Source: Cylindrodendrum hubeiense (Eukaryota; Ascomycota; Sordariomycetes; Hypocreales; Nectriaceae). From it: a stretch of DNA of 64,000 nucleotides. Of this stretch, positions 23,596 to 35,523 are shown one piece after another (within the stretch, counting starts at the first letter, position 1; the number at the start of each line of letters is the position of its first letter). The position numbers were made by a program, and so were the translations under genes. The DNA is taken from positions 1 to 64,000 of the forward strand of contig JAANBB010000118.1 in the NCBI GenBank assembly GCA_014621425.1. The letters are read 5' to 3'. The notes beneath the pieces are model-generated. The model saw only the letters and a list, made by a program, of their open reading frames with translations. It had not been told where the DNA came from and did no database searches.

Positions 23596-24761
23596 GATTG
23601 ATATCGGGAGTCTTGAGGTTGCGGGGTTTAATAGAGGTGTGTGGCTCGGTGAGAAATTGGCGAGACGGTGGACTAGGGGTTTAAGATATGTTCACCACTT
23701 TGAGGCTTCTGCAGGTGAGAGGGTGTTGGGTGGTTGGTGATGGTTTTAATGTTTGGGATGCTTCGCCGCACCACCCGTTGCTCACGTAAGGAGACATGAC
23801 GACATCCACAAAGCGGGGTTCGGATGATGTAGCAAGCACGCATTATGTTGTGCTGTGGATTTTGTTTTATGGAGAAGAAGCGCAATGAATGACGAGGAAA
23901 CCGAGGCAGCAGATGAAAGGCGAGTTGTGATTGGGACGTTCAGAGGTCAGGGGAAGACCAGTTGCATTAGGTCGTTAGAAGTGTTAAGGTGAAGCGTAGT
24001 CTGAATCTCTTAGAGCGGGTAGCTTGTTTGTGGGGTTCACTAGGTTCGTTGCAGTCTACTAGCAAATAAGACTATCTCAACTTCAATGCATAGAATACCC
24101 ATTGGAGTCCATGGAGGAATGGCACATTATCAAAGGCGGTCGTGAGATGTCTCCTGGAGCTGACCAGCCTGGTGTCGTAGGAGGGGCACACTTGGAGGGG
24201 TACATTTGGAGGGGCCGTGGTTAAAGAGCAGTTTCTCAACCTCGGCCCTCCTTGCGTGTGCCCATGAATCCGGTCGAGCGATGACGTCTGGTGGAGTTCT
24301 CAAGAATAGAAAACTCTCAAGGTGTGACATGGGTTGATAGAGCTTGATTCCGGCGAAAACTTACGATTTTGGTCCTAGCAGTGGCCAACTCATTGGGCTT
24401 AGGTAATCCAAGCGGCTGCAGATCTCGGCAGTCTCGGAGTCTGGTCGCTAAGCCGCTTTTGGAAACTTGCTCTCTCCTGTACTTCGATTCAACTCGCACC
24501 TTTCGATGCTAACAAAGCCTAAGGCTTGAAGTCGGATTGCTGATATATTCCCGGTACGATATTGAAGGGTAAGCCGGGATCGGGCACTCCTTGGGGCTGG
24601 ATTTGTTAACGCCCGTAAAGTGCCCCGCCTCACTTCAAATACCCCGCCAAATCGCTCAACCTTGCCTCAACGCCCAGCATTGGACTGAGCCTTCGGCAGG
24701 GATCTTGATCTAGTGAACGGAGTGTATGAACCTTGGGAAATATCTCCACTGTAGCAGAGTC
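23596..24761. other. Divergent promoter region, YMR090W-like / FMO
   Basis: The spacer lies between two genes pointing apart. I see no further gene, RNA or repeat. The unrelated short frames within it have no domain content. Confidence 0.6.
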
Positions 24762-27091
24762 ATGGCAAAAACGGTTTGCATCATCGGTAAGAGGTTTCCA
24801 ATGACCACTCCTCGCAAGACCCTCACACCCCAATCCAGGTGCTGGACCGTCCGGTCTGGTCGCGGCCAAGACGCTGCTTCACAATACGGCACCGGGAGAA
24901 TTCAAAGTCACCGTTTTCGATGCTCAGGAGCGAATCGGCGGCCTCTGGCCGACCTCCAAGTCGGATACGCAGCGTCAGGTCCACCCGCTCATGCAAGCCA
25001 ACCAGAGCAGACACACGGTGCAGTTCAACGAGTTGGCATGGGACGACGCTGATCCCCAGCTCCCGCAAGCATGGATGATTGGAAGATACCTCGAGCGCTA
25101 TCTCGAGCAGTTCTTGACCGGGAACTCTGATTTTGAGCTCAAGCTCGGAAAGCGTATCACGCGAGCAGAGCGCCCTGGCGATTCAACCGACGGCTGGAGT
25201 ATTAGCATCGGATCCAAACCAGAGGCTGAAACCAGACACTTCGACTACCTTCTAGTTGCCTCTGGCTTCTTTGGCAAGCCCATAATCCCAGAGAGCCTTT
25301 CAAAAGAATCCTCCATCCCCGTAATCCACAGCAGCCAGTACCGGGATCTGGATGGCCTCCTAGGCAAAGGGCAGCCTGGAGGAGGAAAGATTCTGGTCGT
25401 CGGTGGCCAGATGTCTGGGGTCGAGATAGCTGGTACCATTGGAGCACACCTCTCCTCCGCAACAAATTCCCCCGAAGCATCGCCTATTCAGGATATTGAC
25501 AAGTACCGAATCCACAATGTTATCCAGCGTCCAACTTGGGTTTTCCCGCTTTATACAAGCCCAAGGGTGAGTCTGTCATTTACCTATAGCAACAAGGCAA
25601 CTAACTAGTTCCAAGCCAACAACCCCAGCGGCGCCTTTCCTACCCTTAGATTTTGGTTCTTACAACCTGAACAACCGCCCAAAGCCCCTCGCCAACACCC
25701 AAGGACACATCACTGAGGACACTGCCAAGATGGTACATGGTATTTTCCAGAATGTGGTTGGAAGCGACCAGTCGGAGTTCTCGAGTCTTTTAAAAGTGGA
25801 CGATTCGAACAACGATCAACAGCCATACCTAGCTGTTAGTGACTGGTACAGTGACTTTGTTCGATCCGGCCTTATCGAATTATCGAAGGGCAAGGTCGAA
25901 GCCCTTGACGGGTCGACGGCAACTATCTCAGGAGGTGCCAAGGTTGATGACATCGCAGCGGTAGTTGTCTCAACCGGGTTTGACCCGTCACCATGCCTGA
26001 ACTTCTTTCCAGAAGATATTTTGAAAACCCTCAAGCACTCACCCAAGCATGTGGATCAACCTATTGCCCTTGCTTTCCACGGAACCCACCATCCTGATAT
26101 TCCTGGTCTTGGATTTGTGGGCTTCTACCGATCTCCCTACTGGGGAGTTATGCAGATGCAGGCCCGGTTCATGGCGGCTCTTTGGTCCGAAAAGGCTGCC
26201 TCAGTCCGTTCTTCCGAGGCATTCAAGGCGAAACTTCAAAATGATGTGTCAATCCAGCGAACACTGGACTTGCGCGACGATCCACGAGTGTCTCAGTTCC
26301 CTATGGGAGACTACCTCTATCTGGTTGGCGAGTTTGCGGAAGCGCTTTCAATGGAGATCCAGGCGCCACTCACCCCCGCTGCTCCGAGTCTGCCCCATAA
26401 CGGCCAACCGCTCGATATGTTGACGCCAGCAAGATATACCTCTATCAGCGACGACGCGGCCTCGAAAGAAGCTGCTCTCAAGTCTATAAAGCAAACCTAT
26501 GAAACCACAGTTGCTGGTCTCACGGGTACCAAATTCGTGGCTCGTGCCGTTTTTCGAAGTTTGCTGGGCACTTGGAAACTTGAGCGCGACCTGCGAAGCA
26601 AGCTCCCCACTCATCCAAGCGGCCACTTCAGCGGGACAGCGCGATTTCTGCTGCGAGAGAAAACCAGCGATGGTCTGAGATGTGCAGCCAACCCCACAGA
26701 CACAGAGACTTTATCCGAGGACGAACTGGGCATGGAGTACCTCTACATCGAAGAGGGCGAGTTCAAGACGGACCAGGGCTTCGGCTTCACGGCCACGCGT
26801 CGCTATGTGTGGAGATTCGACGAGCTCAAAGACATACTGAGCGTCTGGTTTGCAAAGCCCGAGGACCTCGACCGGGCGGACTACCTGTTCCACGAGATCG
26901 AGTTCCTAGGCCCCGAGGCAGCCACCCACAGGGGTTGGGCTGCGAAGGCGGGGCATCTCTGCATTGACGACTACTACGATGTCAACTACAACTTTGCCTT
27001 CCAGGCGGTGAACCTCAAGAAGTGGGGGATCGAATATACCGTCAAGGGGCCGAAGAAGGACTACACCATTCAAGGGACGTACACGCGATAG
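24762..27091 (+). CDS. FAD-dependent monooxygenase (FMO-like) fused to DUF6314
   Basis: Exons 24762-24786, 24839-25566 and 25616-27091 give 742 aa. The 25-nt first exon splits the FAD motif: exon 1 ends VCII plus one base, and exon 2 continues GAGPSGLVAAKTLL (residues about 9-22). A second Rossmann motif, VVGGQMSGVEIAG, should bind NADPH. PVIHSSQY resembles the FMO fingerprint but lacks the exact FxGxxxHxxxF form. From about residue 563 the chain changes to a beta-rich domain (FRSLLGTWKLERD, HFSGTARFLL, YLYIEEGEF, YVWRFDELKDILSVWF) that I recognise as DUF6314, a lipocalin-like domain found alone in bacteria. The substrate is unknown. The acceptor of intron 2 (AAG, 12 bases past a CTAAC branch) skips an earlier TAG that is too close to use. 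Confidence 0.85.
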
Positions 27092-28228
27092 ACATGTGAT
27101 GTCGAAAGAGCTTCGGGATAGATAGGTCTTGGAAAGGGGACTAAGGTTTTATCGACCCGGGCGAGACTTGAGAAGTGCGATTGGTCCGCTTAGATTTCCG
27201 TAAGAACTAAGTCTGTACCACGGGGTGCGGGGAATCTCGAAAAGGCCGAAGGAGAATTACTCCATGGCATGGGCATGGGTGGCTCAGGGGTCCAATACGT
27301 CACTGCAATGCGGGGATTTCTTCCTCTATAGGGCATGACAAGAGCTCTCCCCCCACATTCTGCGGTTATATCCCCAATATTCTCATGCTTTACTCGAGAG
27401 TCTGGGTTTATTAGAATGCTTGTTCTTGATGGAAGCCAATCGAGATCATGTGCAAGTGTTTTGGAGAATGCTTCGACAGAATCAGTTAAGTGAAGCTAGT
27501 ACAGAAGATATCTCTAAATATTGACCAGTCGACTGATGAGTGCTTCGTCGAATACATATATGGCGTGGTTGTGGATTGTATTTTATTTAACTGGTTCAGA
27601 ATAACTCCAACCTCCGAGCTAGGTTGCCTTTACTTCCGTATCTTGGCTTTCTATACGATACTGCACGTGGAATGTTTATATCTCGTTTCCTGTGGACCTT
27701 ACTTTTTGATTGATAGGCCTGAATGACGGGGTACTAGGTTTACATAGTTTAGAGCTGAGAGAATGCGTGGCGGAGTGGATGCCATCTCCTGACTTCCTGT
27801 CAACTATGATCCCATAGAGGGCGGAGACTAGATGAAGAAGAAAGAGCTCCGTGCCCTCCATAAGCAGCTGACATAGGATTCGCGCGGTTCATCCAGGCCA
27901 CTTTCACTATTCCCCAAATCCTTGGAAAGCTTGTGTAGCAACCTTTCCGCATTCGACCCGGGCTCGGCATCCAGGCACCCTCCGTCCCGGACCCGCACGC
28001 CCCGCGTCCGCCCCAGGTTGTTCCACCACTGACATGGCCGCGCATATGCACAGCCAGTAGAATACAACCCGTGAGACGGAACATCGGATTAGATGAAGGA
28101 ACAATTTAATCTGGGGAAATGGGAGCATCCCGATGAAGCGGACGTGATGAGAGAGATAAAAGGCTCGGAGATCCCAATGCTGTTGTTGTCGTATTGCTAG
28201 CAGAGCGCTCCGTAGGCTTAATCTCGCA
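27092..28228. other. Spacer upstream of GH43 gene
   Basis: It holds the 3' UTR of the FMO and then the presumed promoter of the secreted GH43 gene. Three CreA-type hexamers (27310-27315, 27351-27356 on the reverse strand, and 28111-28116) are present. No gene is seen. Confidence 0.55.
28111..28116 (+). promoter_or_regulatory. Possible CreA/CRE1 carbon-repression site
   Basis: CTGGGG fits the SYGGRG consensus and lies 113 bases before the GH43 start codon, where glucose repression of a plant-wall hydrolase would be expected. A six-base site is weak evidence alone. Confidence 0.3.
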
Positions 28229-29265
28229 ATGAAGTTCTCCAGTATCATCAGCGGTATCGCCGCGGCTTGTAGCCTCTTCGGCTCAGCCACAGCCGCATTC
28301 ACGAACCCAATCCGAAGCCCGGGAGGCAGCGATCCTTTTATCATGCGCTCAGGTGATGGCTACTACTATCTCATGACGACTTCCTGGACGGATCTGGAAA
28401 TCGCACGATCTACAACAATCGCTGGCCTCAAGACTGCGACGAAGAAGGTCATCTACACGTCTACCGTGACCAACCGCTGCTGCAACATTTGGGCACCCGA
28501 AATTCATTGGATGGGCAGTGCTTGGTATGTGTACTTCACGGCCGGCAATGGCGACAATCTTGACGGCCAGAGAATGCATGTCCTTAAGGGTAAGATACTT
28601 CCCCCTGCCTGTAGTAGCTTATGCTAACCCCCTTGTCAGGTGGTGCAAGTGCCTGGGACAATTCCTATACCTATGCTGGTCAACTTAACGATGTCTGGGC
28701 TATCGATGCCTCTGTCATCCGCTTCAGTGCTTATGGCAACTATCTCATGTTTTCGTGCATGTACGGCGTCACATATCAGTCAATTTGCCTGCAGAAGCTA
28801 AATGACGACAACATCTCCCTTTCCGGATCAATCACTGTCATTTCCTCGCCAGAACAGACTTGGGAGAAATACTCATACCCAGTCAACGAAGGCCCTGCAG
28901 CCCTCTACGCCGGTGGCAAGACCATGATTTCCTACTCGGCCTCCTACTGCTGGAGCCCCAACTACTGCCTCGGCTTGTTGACGTGGGATGGCACCACCAG
29001 CCCGACCCTGAAGAGCGCCTGGACCAAGAGCAGCGGCTGCCAGCTGAGCAGCGGCTCTGGCCACTACGGCACGGGACATAACTCGTTCTTCACGAGCCCG
29101 AGCGGCGGTGAGACGTGGATTGCGTACCATGCGACTTCCAACTCAGCCGGTGCATGTGACGATACTCGATATACGATGGTTCAGAAGATCACTGTCGGTA
29201 GCAGTGGGTCGGTGAGCTTTGGGACACCAGCTGCAAACTCGTTGAGCATCAGCGAGCCTGTGTAG
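28229..29265 (+). CDS. Secreted GH43 family exo-alpha-L-arabinofuranosidase (subfamily 26-like)
   Basis: Probably releases arabinose from arabinan outside the cell. Exons 28229-28589 and 28640-29265 give 328 aa. The signal peptide MKFSSIISGIAAACSLFG runs to about residue 23 (SATA/AF). A single five-bladed propeller domain follows without a binding module. GSDPF near the mature N-terminus supplies the general-base Asp. RCCNIWAPEIHW is the hallmark of the GH43_26 exo-1,5-arabinofuranosidases as I remember them, and NEGPAALYAGG carries the expected acid Glu. HGTGHNSFF-like text (YGTGHNSFF) supplies the conserved His. The length is normal and all key residues are intact. No other arabinan-degrading gene is adjacent. 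Confidence 0.88.
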
Positions 29266-29574
29266 AGGGGGTTTAAGAGGAAGTGGCCGAGGCCACTTTG
29301 AGAGGGAGAGAGGCATGGTCGTCTGGGGGAAAAGCTATTCTTGTCAAAATTCGGCAAAAGATGTCTGCAATGCCATAGCGTACATACACAGAAACCGTCC
29401 CAGTCACCTTGGATACGGTCAGCTTAGATGAATGTATTCAGAGATCGGAAGCATTATGCATCATAACGTGGTCATCGTATATTTAACCTTTTCCTACCCA
29501 AACGCCGGACTCTCTTGTAATACCGAGCCCAATTAATCTATATCAGCCAATGCAAAAGTATGTACGCATCGTTT
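29266..29574. other. Convergent 3' flanks
   Basis: Short spacer between two genes that converge, so it holds only 3' UTRs and terminators. No other feature is visible. Confidence 0.6.
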
Positions 29575-32500
29575 CTAGGTAGCCTCAAACGCCGGAAAAT
29601 ATCGTTTCACACCACAATCCAGGACTTTGATACTGACCGGCTTCACAAAGTAATCATCAGCGCCAGCGTCTTCCGCATCCGTTCTATCTGTCAGACTATC
29701 TTGTCCCGTAACAATAAATAGAGCACATTCTCTCCAATTGTTCTGCTTTTCGAGCAACCGTATTTGCCGGGTGGCTTCAATGCCATCGCACACTGGCATT
29801 TGGAGGTCCATAAAAATGAGCTGGATCGCAGCTCCTTCGCCAGCGGCAAACATTGATTGATGCTTCGAAAACATCTCAACGGCTTGCGAGCCATCAGTTG
29901 CGCAACTGTATGGCAATCCTCGTTTGCGGCAGTACATCTGCAGGATGCGAAGGTTAACGACGTTGTCGTCGACAAGCAACGATGTGGGCCTTGGAGAACT
30001 GATGAAAGCAGAGAAGTTCGTAATGACCGATCTTGGTATTGGTTGAACAGGGGCTTCTGGCTCGGGTTCAGGTGCTGGTGACACAATGGCATCAAAGTCG
30101 CGGTCGACTGAGTTGTCTGTCGGTGATTGAGCGGGCCATCCGTTCAAACGGAGGGGTACAGGCATAGACTCGACCACTCCGTTTGTCATAGGGCCTTCGT
30201 CTGTTTCGGGAGGCGTAGGTGGGGGTGTAGCAGGTTGAAGCAGTTGCACTCGGGAGGCTTTGATCTCCGAAAGAAGTCTGTCAGCTTCTTCAAGCGCCGA
30301 GTTCATCGTCGAAGTCGAAAAGGGTCCGCTGACGTAAACAACGTTATTTGAACTATGTTCCAAGAACACATCGTTTTTTGAAGCTGGGACTAGACAGATG
30401 GCGACTTGCTCTGAAGGGATCTGTGACAAGTATATGCGGCGCTGTTCCAAGTCGGTCACAAAATCAAGGATGATAAAGCTGTCTGTTATGGTATCCGAAA
30501 AAGTATAGCCATGACAGGTAAGAAATCTGGTGAAATGTGCACATAGCGATACGCTATACGAAGTAGATGCCATGTGGTAAAACTGGGATGGCAAATTCCT
30601 ATGCTTCAGAACCAGCGGCTGGGGTGGAAGAGTGGAACATGCACACTCAATTTCCTGAAACGTGGCTCTGAAATGCGAACCGCGGTCAACGTCTGATGAT
30701 ACCAAATCAACAGACCCGTGGAGGAGCGTTGCGAATTTGGATGCAACAGCCAGGCCCAATCCAGCCCCCGTTGAGTGCGTGCTAACCTTTTCGTATGGCT
30801 CAAATATGCGTTGTTGATAATCCGGGTGAATACCACGACCGGTATCCTCGACGTCGATAGTAAGCTCCTTCCAGTTTGGATGAATCGATATGGTTATCAT
30901 GACGATGCCTTCTGACGTGTTTTGAATCGCGTTGATTAAAAGGGGAAGCAAGGTGTCTCGAAGCAGAGGGAGATCGACCCGAATACTATCACAATCTGGT
31001 GGCAGGTCGTGGTTGAATATGATAGAGGGGTTGTAGCGTGTGTCCCCTGAAATTGCGTTGAGGATCTCGTTGACCAGCTCCGCTTCGAGTTCGTGAACGG
31101 TATGTGTAGCATAGCACCGATCTGCCATAGCGATATCGGCCCATCTATTCAGAGTAATCATGCTGTTGACAATGGAGATCAGGTCTCGACCCGCCGTCTT
31201 AATAGTGTTGAGGTATACAGAGGGTTCCTCAGCATTGACAGCGGGGATTGCTTCCAGAAACTCTGATACTGGTAAGGCGTTTCCGCGTAACTTCCACGAC
31301 TTCAACTCCTCGGCCAGCAGTTCCACAGAACCAAGGATGCCATGAATCGGGGTTCGGAGTTGATGAGAAATGCCTCGGAGGAACTTCTCCTTTGCTATCA
31401 TTGCTTCTGCAAGGAGGAGCTTCTGCCACATCTGGGAAAGCATGTCGGCGCAAGTCTGGACAAACCAGGAATCGACATCGTCAAATACGAGTCGAAAGTC
31501 CTTGGATGCTACAACGAGCAAGGACAGTCCCGATATGCTCTCGCACTGGGTAGCAATGACGCGTACTACCCTATTAGCGGGAAGGTCTCGATGGTTTGAA
31601 TGCGCAATGAAGTCATCAAGGTGGTCAATGTCTTCCCACAAGCCGTCCTCGAACTCGGATAACAATACCGGACTTCGCCCATCTATCTCAACGTGAACAG
31701 GGTTTTTCGATTGCAGGCTCACGTTTGCATGTGGATATATCGTCCTCAGGATTTTAAGGACCGTATCCTCGGAGGCGGCATTGTCCATTTCCTTCTGCGC
31801 TGTGGAGATGAGCTCGGTCATTCGACGCCGTTCTCGCTGGCGTCTTGCTCGTGCACATTGAACGAGATCGGAGACAACCCAGTCGGCCAGCCGAGCAATG
31901 GTCTGTTGCTGCAGTTTGTTCAAGGGCTCTTGACTCGTGCTTGACGCCACACAAAGGGACCCAAGACCAACACAATCACCAGATTCGTGTTGCAAGCGGA
32001 GTGGCGCACCAGCATATGCCTGGAGCCCACCCAACTCGACGTAAGGCGACTCTTTGAACCTCCAGTCTTCCATCATATCCGGCATATGAAAGACACTCTA
32101 GTAGAAAGAACTTAGCAATGTCTACTAAAAAAAGGGCGGGCTGAGACCGTCAACATACACCGGGGGGCTGAGTAACTGTATGCGCGCAAATAGTCTCACC
32201 ACGAGGAAGGATGGCCAGCTGAAGCCCAACTGTGGCTAGGCGGATATAGAAATTGACATCGAGAATGCCGATGACGGCAAACTCCCATTCTGTGGCTTCT
32301 TGGGCAAGGTGTGCTTTCTCCTGAAGCCCGGAGAGAAACTCGTCCTCGTTGAGAATGTCGCGAGTGTAGTACCAAAGCATAGACAGCCGTAGTCTTTCAT
32401 TCTTGGCCAAGAAGGCCCGCAGATATCGATCAGACGCGCCTGCAGGCTTGTCTGGAATTGATGTAGGCGTATAAGCTTCCGCCTTGGGTGGGTAGAAGGT

Positions 32501-32674
32501 CTTTTCCGCATCTAGCGGCCATGGCCCAATCGGCCGATCGACGTTCTGCGGATCATAGATCGGCCCCACGGTCTGTGGACGAGTCGGTGGGGGCGCATGT
32601 TTGGACGACAGGACAGCGGCGTCTGCTCTCGGGAAGAAAGACTTGCGCTGTCCTCTATTCGAGGACATTGCCAT
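29575..32674 (-). CDS. Hybrid sensor histidine kinase, GAF-HisKA-HATPase-REC
   Basis: Exons read complement of 32159-32674 and 29575-32097, giving 1012 aa. The start MAMSSNRG has A at -3 and G at +4; an upstream extension lacks an ATG. The N-terminal half is a GAF-type sensor (EWEFAVIGILD, LAILPRGETICAH, FKESPYVELGGLQAYAGAPL) with no membrane helices, so it is soluble. The H-box is FLRGISHQLRTPIHG, with the phospho-accepting His at about residue 417. The N-box is LPLLINAIQNTSEG, and DTGRGI, IFEPYE and GAGLGLAV complete the ATP site. The receiver at the end has VDDN, the phospho-acceptor Asp in MDLQMPVCDG, VTGQ and FVKPVS, all intact. It should feed phosphate to an HPt protein and the HOG/SKN7 branch, as is known for fungal hybrid kinases; the signal is unknown. 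Confidence 0.92.
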
Positions 32675-34476
32675 GCTGCGGTCTGATCGTGGAACGACGC
32701 TATCCCAACATCCTAATGCAGGAAGCCGCTGTGTTTTTATGTCGATGGCATTATGACGTTGCCACTGAGACAAGAAGTGGGGTGGTTATTCGTGATTTGG
32801 GGGGTTGTGCCAACCCGAAGATGTACCGAGACTTGAGCCTAAAGCGTGTCGCGAGGGACTGCGAGGTGGTCAAAAGCGGAGCTTCTCCCGACTCCGGCTT
32901 CTGTTAGATTATATCAATAGACCCTTCAATAGTATTGGCGATATGCATGTGGGTGGCGATGCTAATATTCGACAGCTGTCTGATGCAAATTTTGACCGTT
33001 TCACAGGTGAACTTTCTACCGAGCAATACGAACATGTTGGATCAGCCGTGATAACCCTCCCTTACGTTGTAAATAGTATGTCTCACTTTAACAGTGGATC
33101 GATGCGCGAAAGCTACTATTCCCGCGGCCATCGTCGAGGGAGCTACGGCGTGGACATTGGCTATCACTCGATCAGGTTGGACCATTTGGTTCGGCCTGCT
33201 AGAACAGCTGTTGAATCCTGTTTCTTATTTCTTCTTCTTTAAATCATCTACAATGGTGTATCCAATGAGACGCGTGGCTTTCACATCATTGGTCAGATGG
33301 CGGTTTGATGTTCCCACGCGGCCAGACAAGACGGAATGCATCCACGCGTGGGACAGACATGCCGTATAATGAAGCTTCATTTTAGCATCCCGGAATATTC
33401 CATATGACTTGGAGAGCCCAACCTGCAACGCATGACTTTTTACGTACTGCCCACGGGGTTGGAGTTCGCGGAGATGACCCGCCCATCGGGCACCTGGCCA
33501 ACCGGAACTCGCTGTCCATCTCCCCGACAAGCTCACCGACGAAGATGCTGGCGGCGCGCGGTACAGGGCAGATAAAAACCTGCCGATTCCAGAAACTCAG
33601 CCCATGCATCACGGCATGTCCCAGGGCGCTGCGGCTCTGCGGCCCATGCACGTCGGCCGATGTGCCCTGGAACGATGTGCCCTGGAACGATGTGACCTGG
33701 AACAATGCGAACGATGTGCCGCCCTGGGACGAACCCTTCTCTCGGCGTCGGGAACCACGGCGTCGACCAGGCCCGGGGCCCTGGTGAAACGGGCCACATT
33801 TCCCGTATCCTGGGACCGACGCGGATGGGCCATCGGGGACACGAGGGCTCCGTAAACTTGCAGAAGTGTAGATTCGGATCCATAGCATCTACCCGACCCA
33901 AAGATCTCGACTCGGAAAAAGGTGGTCCTGCCACTCTGTGTGCTCGCCACAACATCGCCAACCCGCCCGTCTGGGCAAAAACAGCGCCCAGATGCTGCGC
34001 AACGTGCAAAAGACAGCGCGGCCGGCTCCGTCTTCGTAGTTGGTTGGGCCGCGCTGGCTCGTCAGCCTCGCCTCCTTAACGCACGCCCTTGCTTGGCATC
34101 AAAGCTTGGATATTGCATGGCCTGATTCTCGAAGCACATGCTGGCCAGGCCGCCTCGATTGGGGACGGGGACCTTTTTGCGCCGTCACATCTCGATAGAG
34201 TCATCGTCTCCGTCACCTTGGCCTCTCCTATTTGCATCGGCTGTTTGCCAAAATCCGATTTCCCCGCGGGTATTTAGTTGGGTCGTCTCCGCGTTCACCG
34301 AAGCGAGTTTTGAGAGACATATCAGACTCATAGTGGAGTAAAAGCTGAAGTTTCAACCCCGCGCAACACCAACCCTTGGCAAAAGTCAGCGTCATTCTTA
34401 TACCCTTATTATTATACCATTCACCGCTTCACCACTTCACCCATCTCTTCCCTCCATCCAAACCATCACCACCATC
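32675..34476. other. Divergent spacer with a coding-like pentapeptide repeat
   Basis: The spacer separates the histidine kinase and the D-LDH gene, which point apart, so both promoters should lie here. The middle part (33404-33787, plus) has an ATG-started 127-codon frame containing three DVPWN-type repeats, but it has no recognisable domain. I do not call it a gene. Confidence 0.5.
33659..33703 (+). repeat. 15-bp tandem repeat, three copies
   Basis: The unit gatgtgccctggaac appears twice exactly and once with one change. In the plus frame it reads DVPWN-DVPWN-DVTWN, followed by a looser NANDVPPWDEPF. Confidence 0.85.
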
Positions 34477-35523
34477 ATGAAGGTCGCCGTATTCAGCACA
34501 AAGCCCTACGACAAGAAGTACTTGAACGCTGTCCTCGAGGCCAAGCACGCCTCCTCGGGCATCGAGCTCGTGTTCCATGAATTCGCCCTCAACGAGGATA
34601 CCGTCGCCATCGTCGAGGGCGCCGACGCCATCTGCGTCTTTGTCAACGACACCATCAATGACAATGTACTGTCCGCCCTCTCCGAGTTCGGCGTAAAGGC
34701 CATCCTGCTGCGATGCGCCGGCTTCAACAACGTCGATCTGGATGCTGCCCAGCGCATGCGCATCATGGTTGCCAATGTACCCTCGTACTCGCCCGAGGCT
34801 GTGGCTGAGTTCGCTGTCGCTCTCATCCAAACACTGAACCGCAAGACGCATCGCGCCTACAACAGAGTCCGAGAGGGTAACTTCTCTCTCGACGGTCTGC
34901 TGGGCAAGACACTGTGCGGCAAGACGGTCGGCATCGTCGGCGTTGGTAAGATTGGCCTGGCTACCGCCCGCATCATGAAGGGCTTCGGATGCCGCCTCCT
35001 TGCGTACGATCCCTTCCCGTCGGCTGCCTTTGAGGAGTACGGCGAGTTCAGGTCCGTCGAGGATTTACTGCCTGAATGCGATATTGTCAGCTTACACTGC
35101 CCCCTGATGTCGAACACTCGCCACATCATCAACACCGATACCCTTGCGCTGATGAAGCCCGGCGCCATGCTGGTCAACACCTCTCGAGGTGGTCTCATTG
35201 ACACCGAAGCCGTCATTCACTCGCTCAAGGAAAATCACATCGGAGGCCTTGCGCTGGACGTGTACGAGGCTGAGGGTGAGCTGTTCTACAACGATCACTC
35301 GTCACATATCATCCAGGATGATCTTCTCATGCGTCTGATGACCTTCCCCAACGTCGTCGTCTGTGGTCACCAGGCCTTCTTTACCGAGGAGGCACTCACC
35401 GAGATTGCCGAGTGCACTCTTAGCAACCTCGAGGAATTTATGGAGCGCCACACCAGCAAGAACTCACTAACCAAGGATCTCAAGATGCGGCGCCGCGATT
35501 CGCTCCCCGTGCGCGCCATCTAA
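34477..35523 (+). CDS. D-lactate dehydrogenase, bacterial LdhA type (D-2-hydroxyacid dehydrogenase)
   Basis: NADH-dependent reduction of pyruvate or a related 2-oxoacid to the D-hydroxyacid, probably in the cytosol. The single exon of 348 aa has no intron. The N-terminal catalytic domain opens MKVAVFSTKPYDKKYL and contains ALRCAGFNNVDLDAA-like text (LLRCAGFNNVDLDAA), close to Escherichia coli LdhA as I remember it. The NAD motif is GVGKIG. The catalytic set is complete: Arg in NTSRGGLID, Glu in LDVYEAEGE and His in GHQAFFT. The basic tail (LKMRRRDSLPVRAI) is an addition to the bacterial form. The ATG follows a CT-rich leader with a CACCATC context. Lack of introns and closeness to a bacterial family raise the possibility of ancient transfer, which needs a tree. 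Confidence 0.92.
   Translation: MKVAVFSTKPYDKKYLNAVLEAKHASSGIELVFHEFALNEDTVAIVEGADAICVFVNDTINDNVLSALSEFGVKAILLRCAGFNNVDLDAAQRMRIMVANVPSYSPEAVAEFAVALIQTLNRKTHRAYNRVREGNFSLDGLLGKTLCGKTVGIVGVGKIGLATARIMKGFGCRLLAYDPFPSAAFEEYGEFRSVEDLLPECDIVSLHCPLMSNTRHIINTDTLALMKPGAMLVNTSRGGLIDTEAVIHSLKENHIGGLALDVYEAEGELFYNDHSSHIIQDDLLMRLMTFPNVVVCGHQAFFTEEALTEIAECTLSNLEEFMERHTSKNSLTKDLKMRRRDSLPVRAI

Noticed and set aside
13597..29265. Possible secondary-metabolite cluster (MFS pump, thioesterase, NAD(P)-binding protein, FMO)
   Set aside because: No polyketide synthase, peptide synthetase, terpene cyclase, prenyltransferase or P450 is present, and the thioesterase and YMR090W-like protein are of general-metabolism type; co-location looks incidental.
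32675..32773. N-terminal extension of the histidine kinase
   Set aside because: The frame stays open to 32773 but its first codon there is TTG; the first ATG is at 32674, in a good start context.
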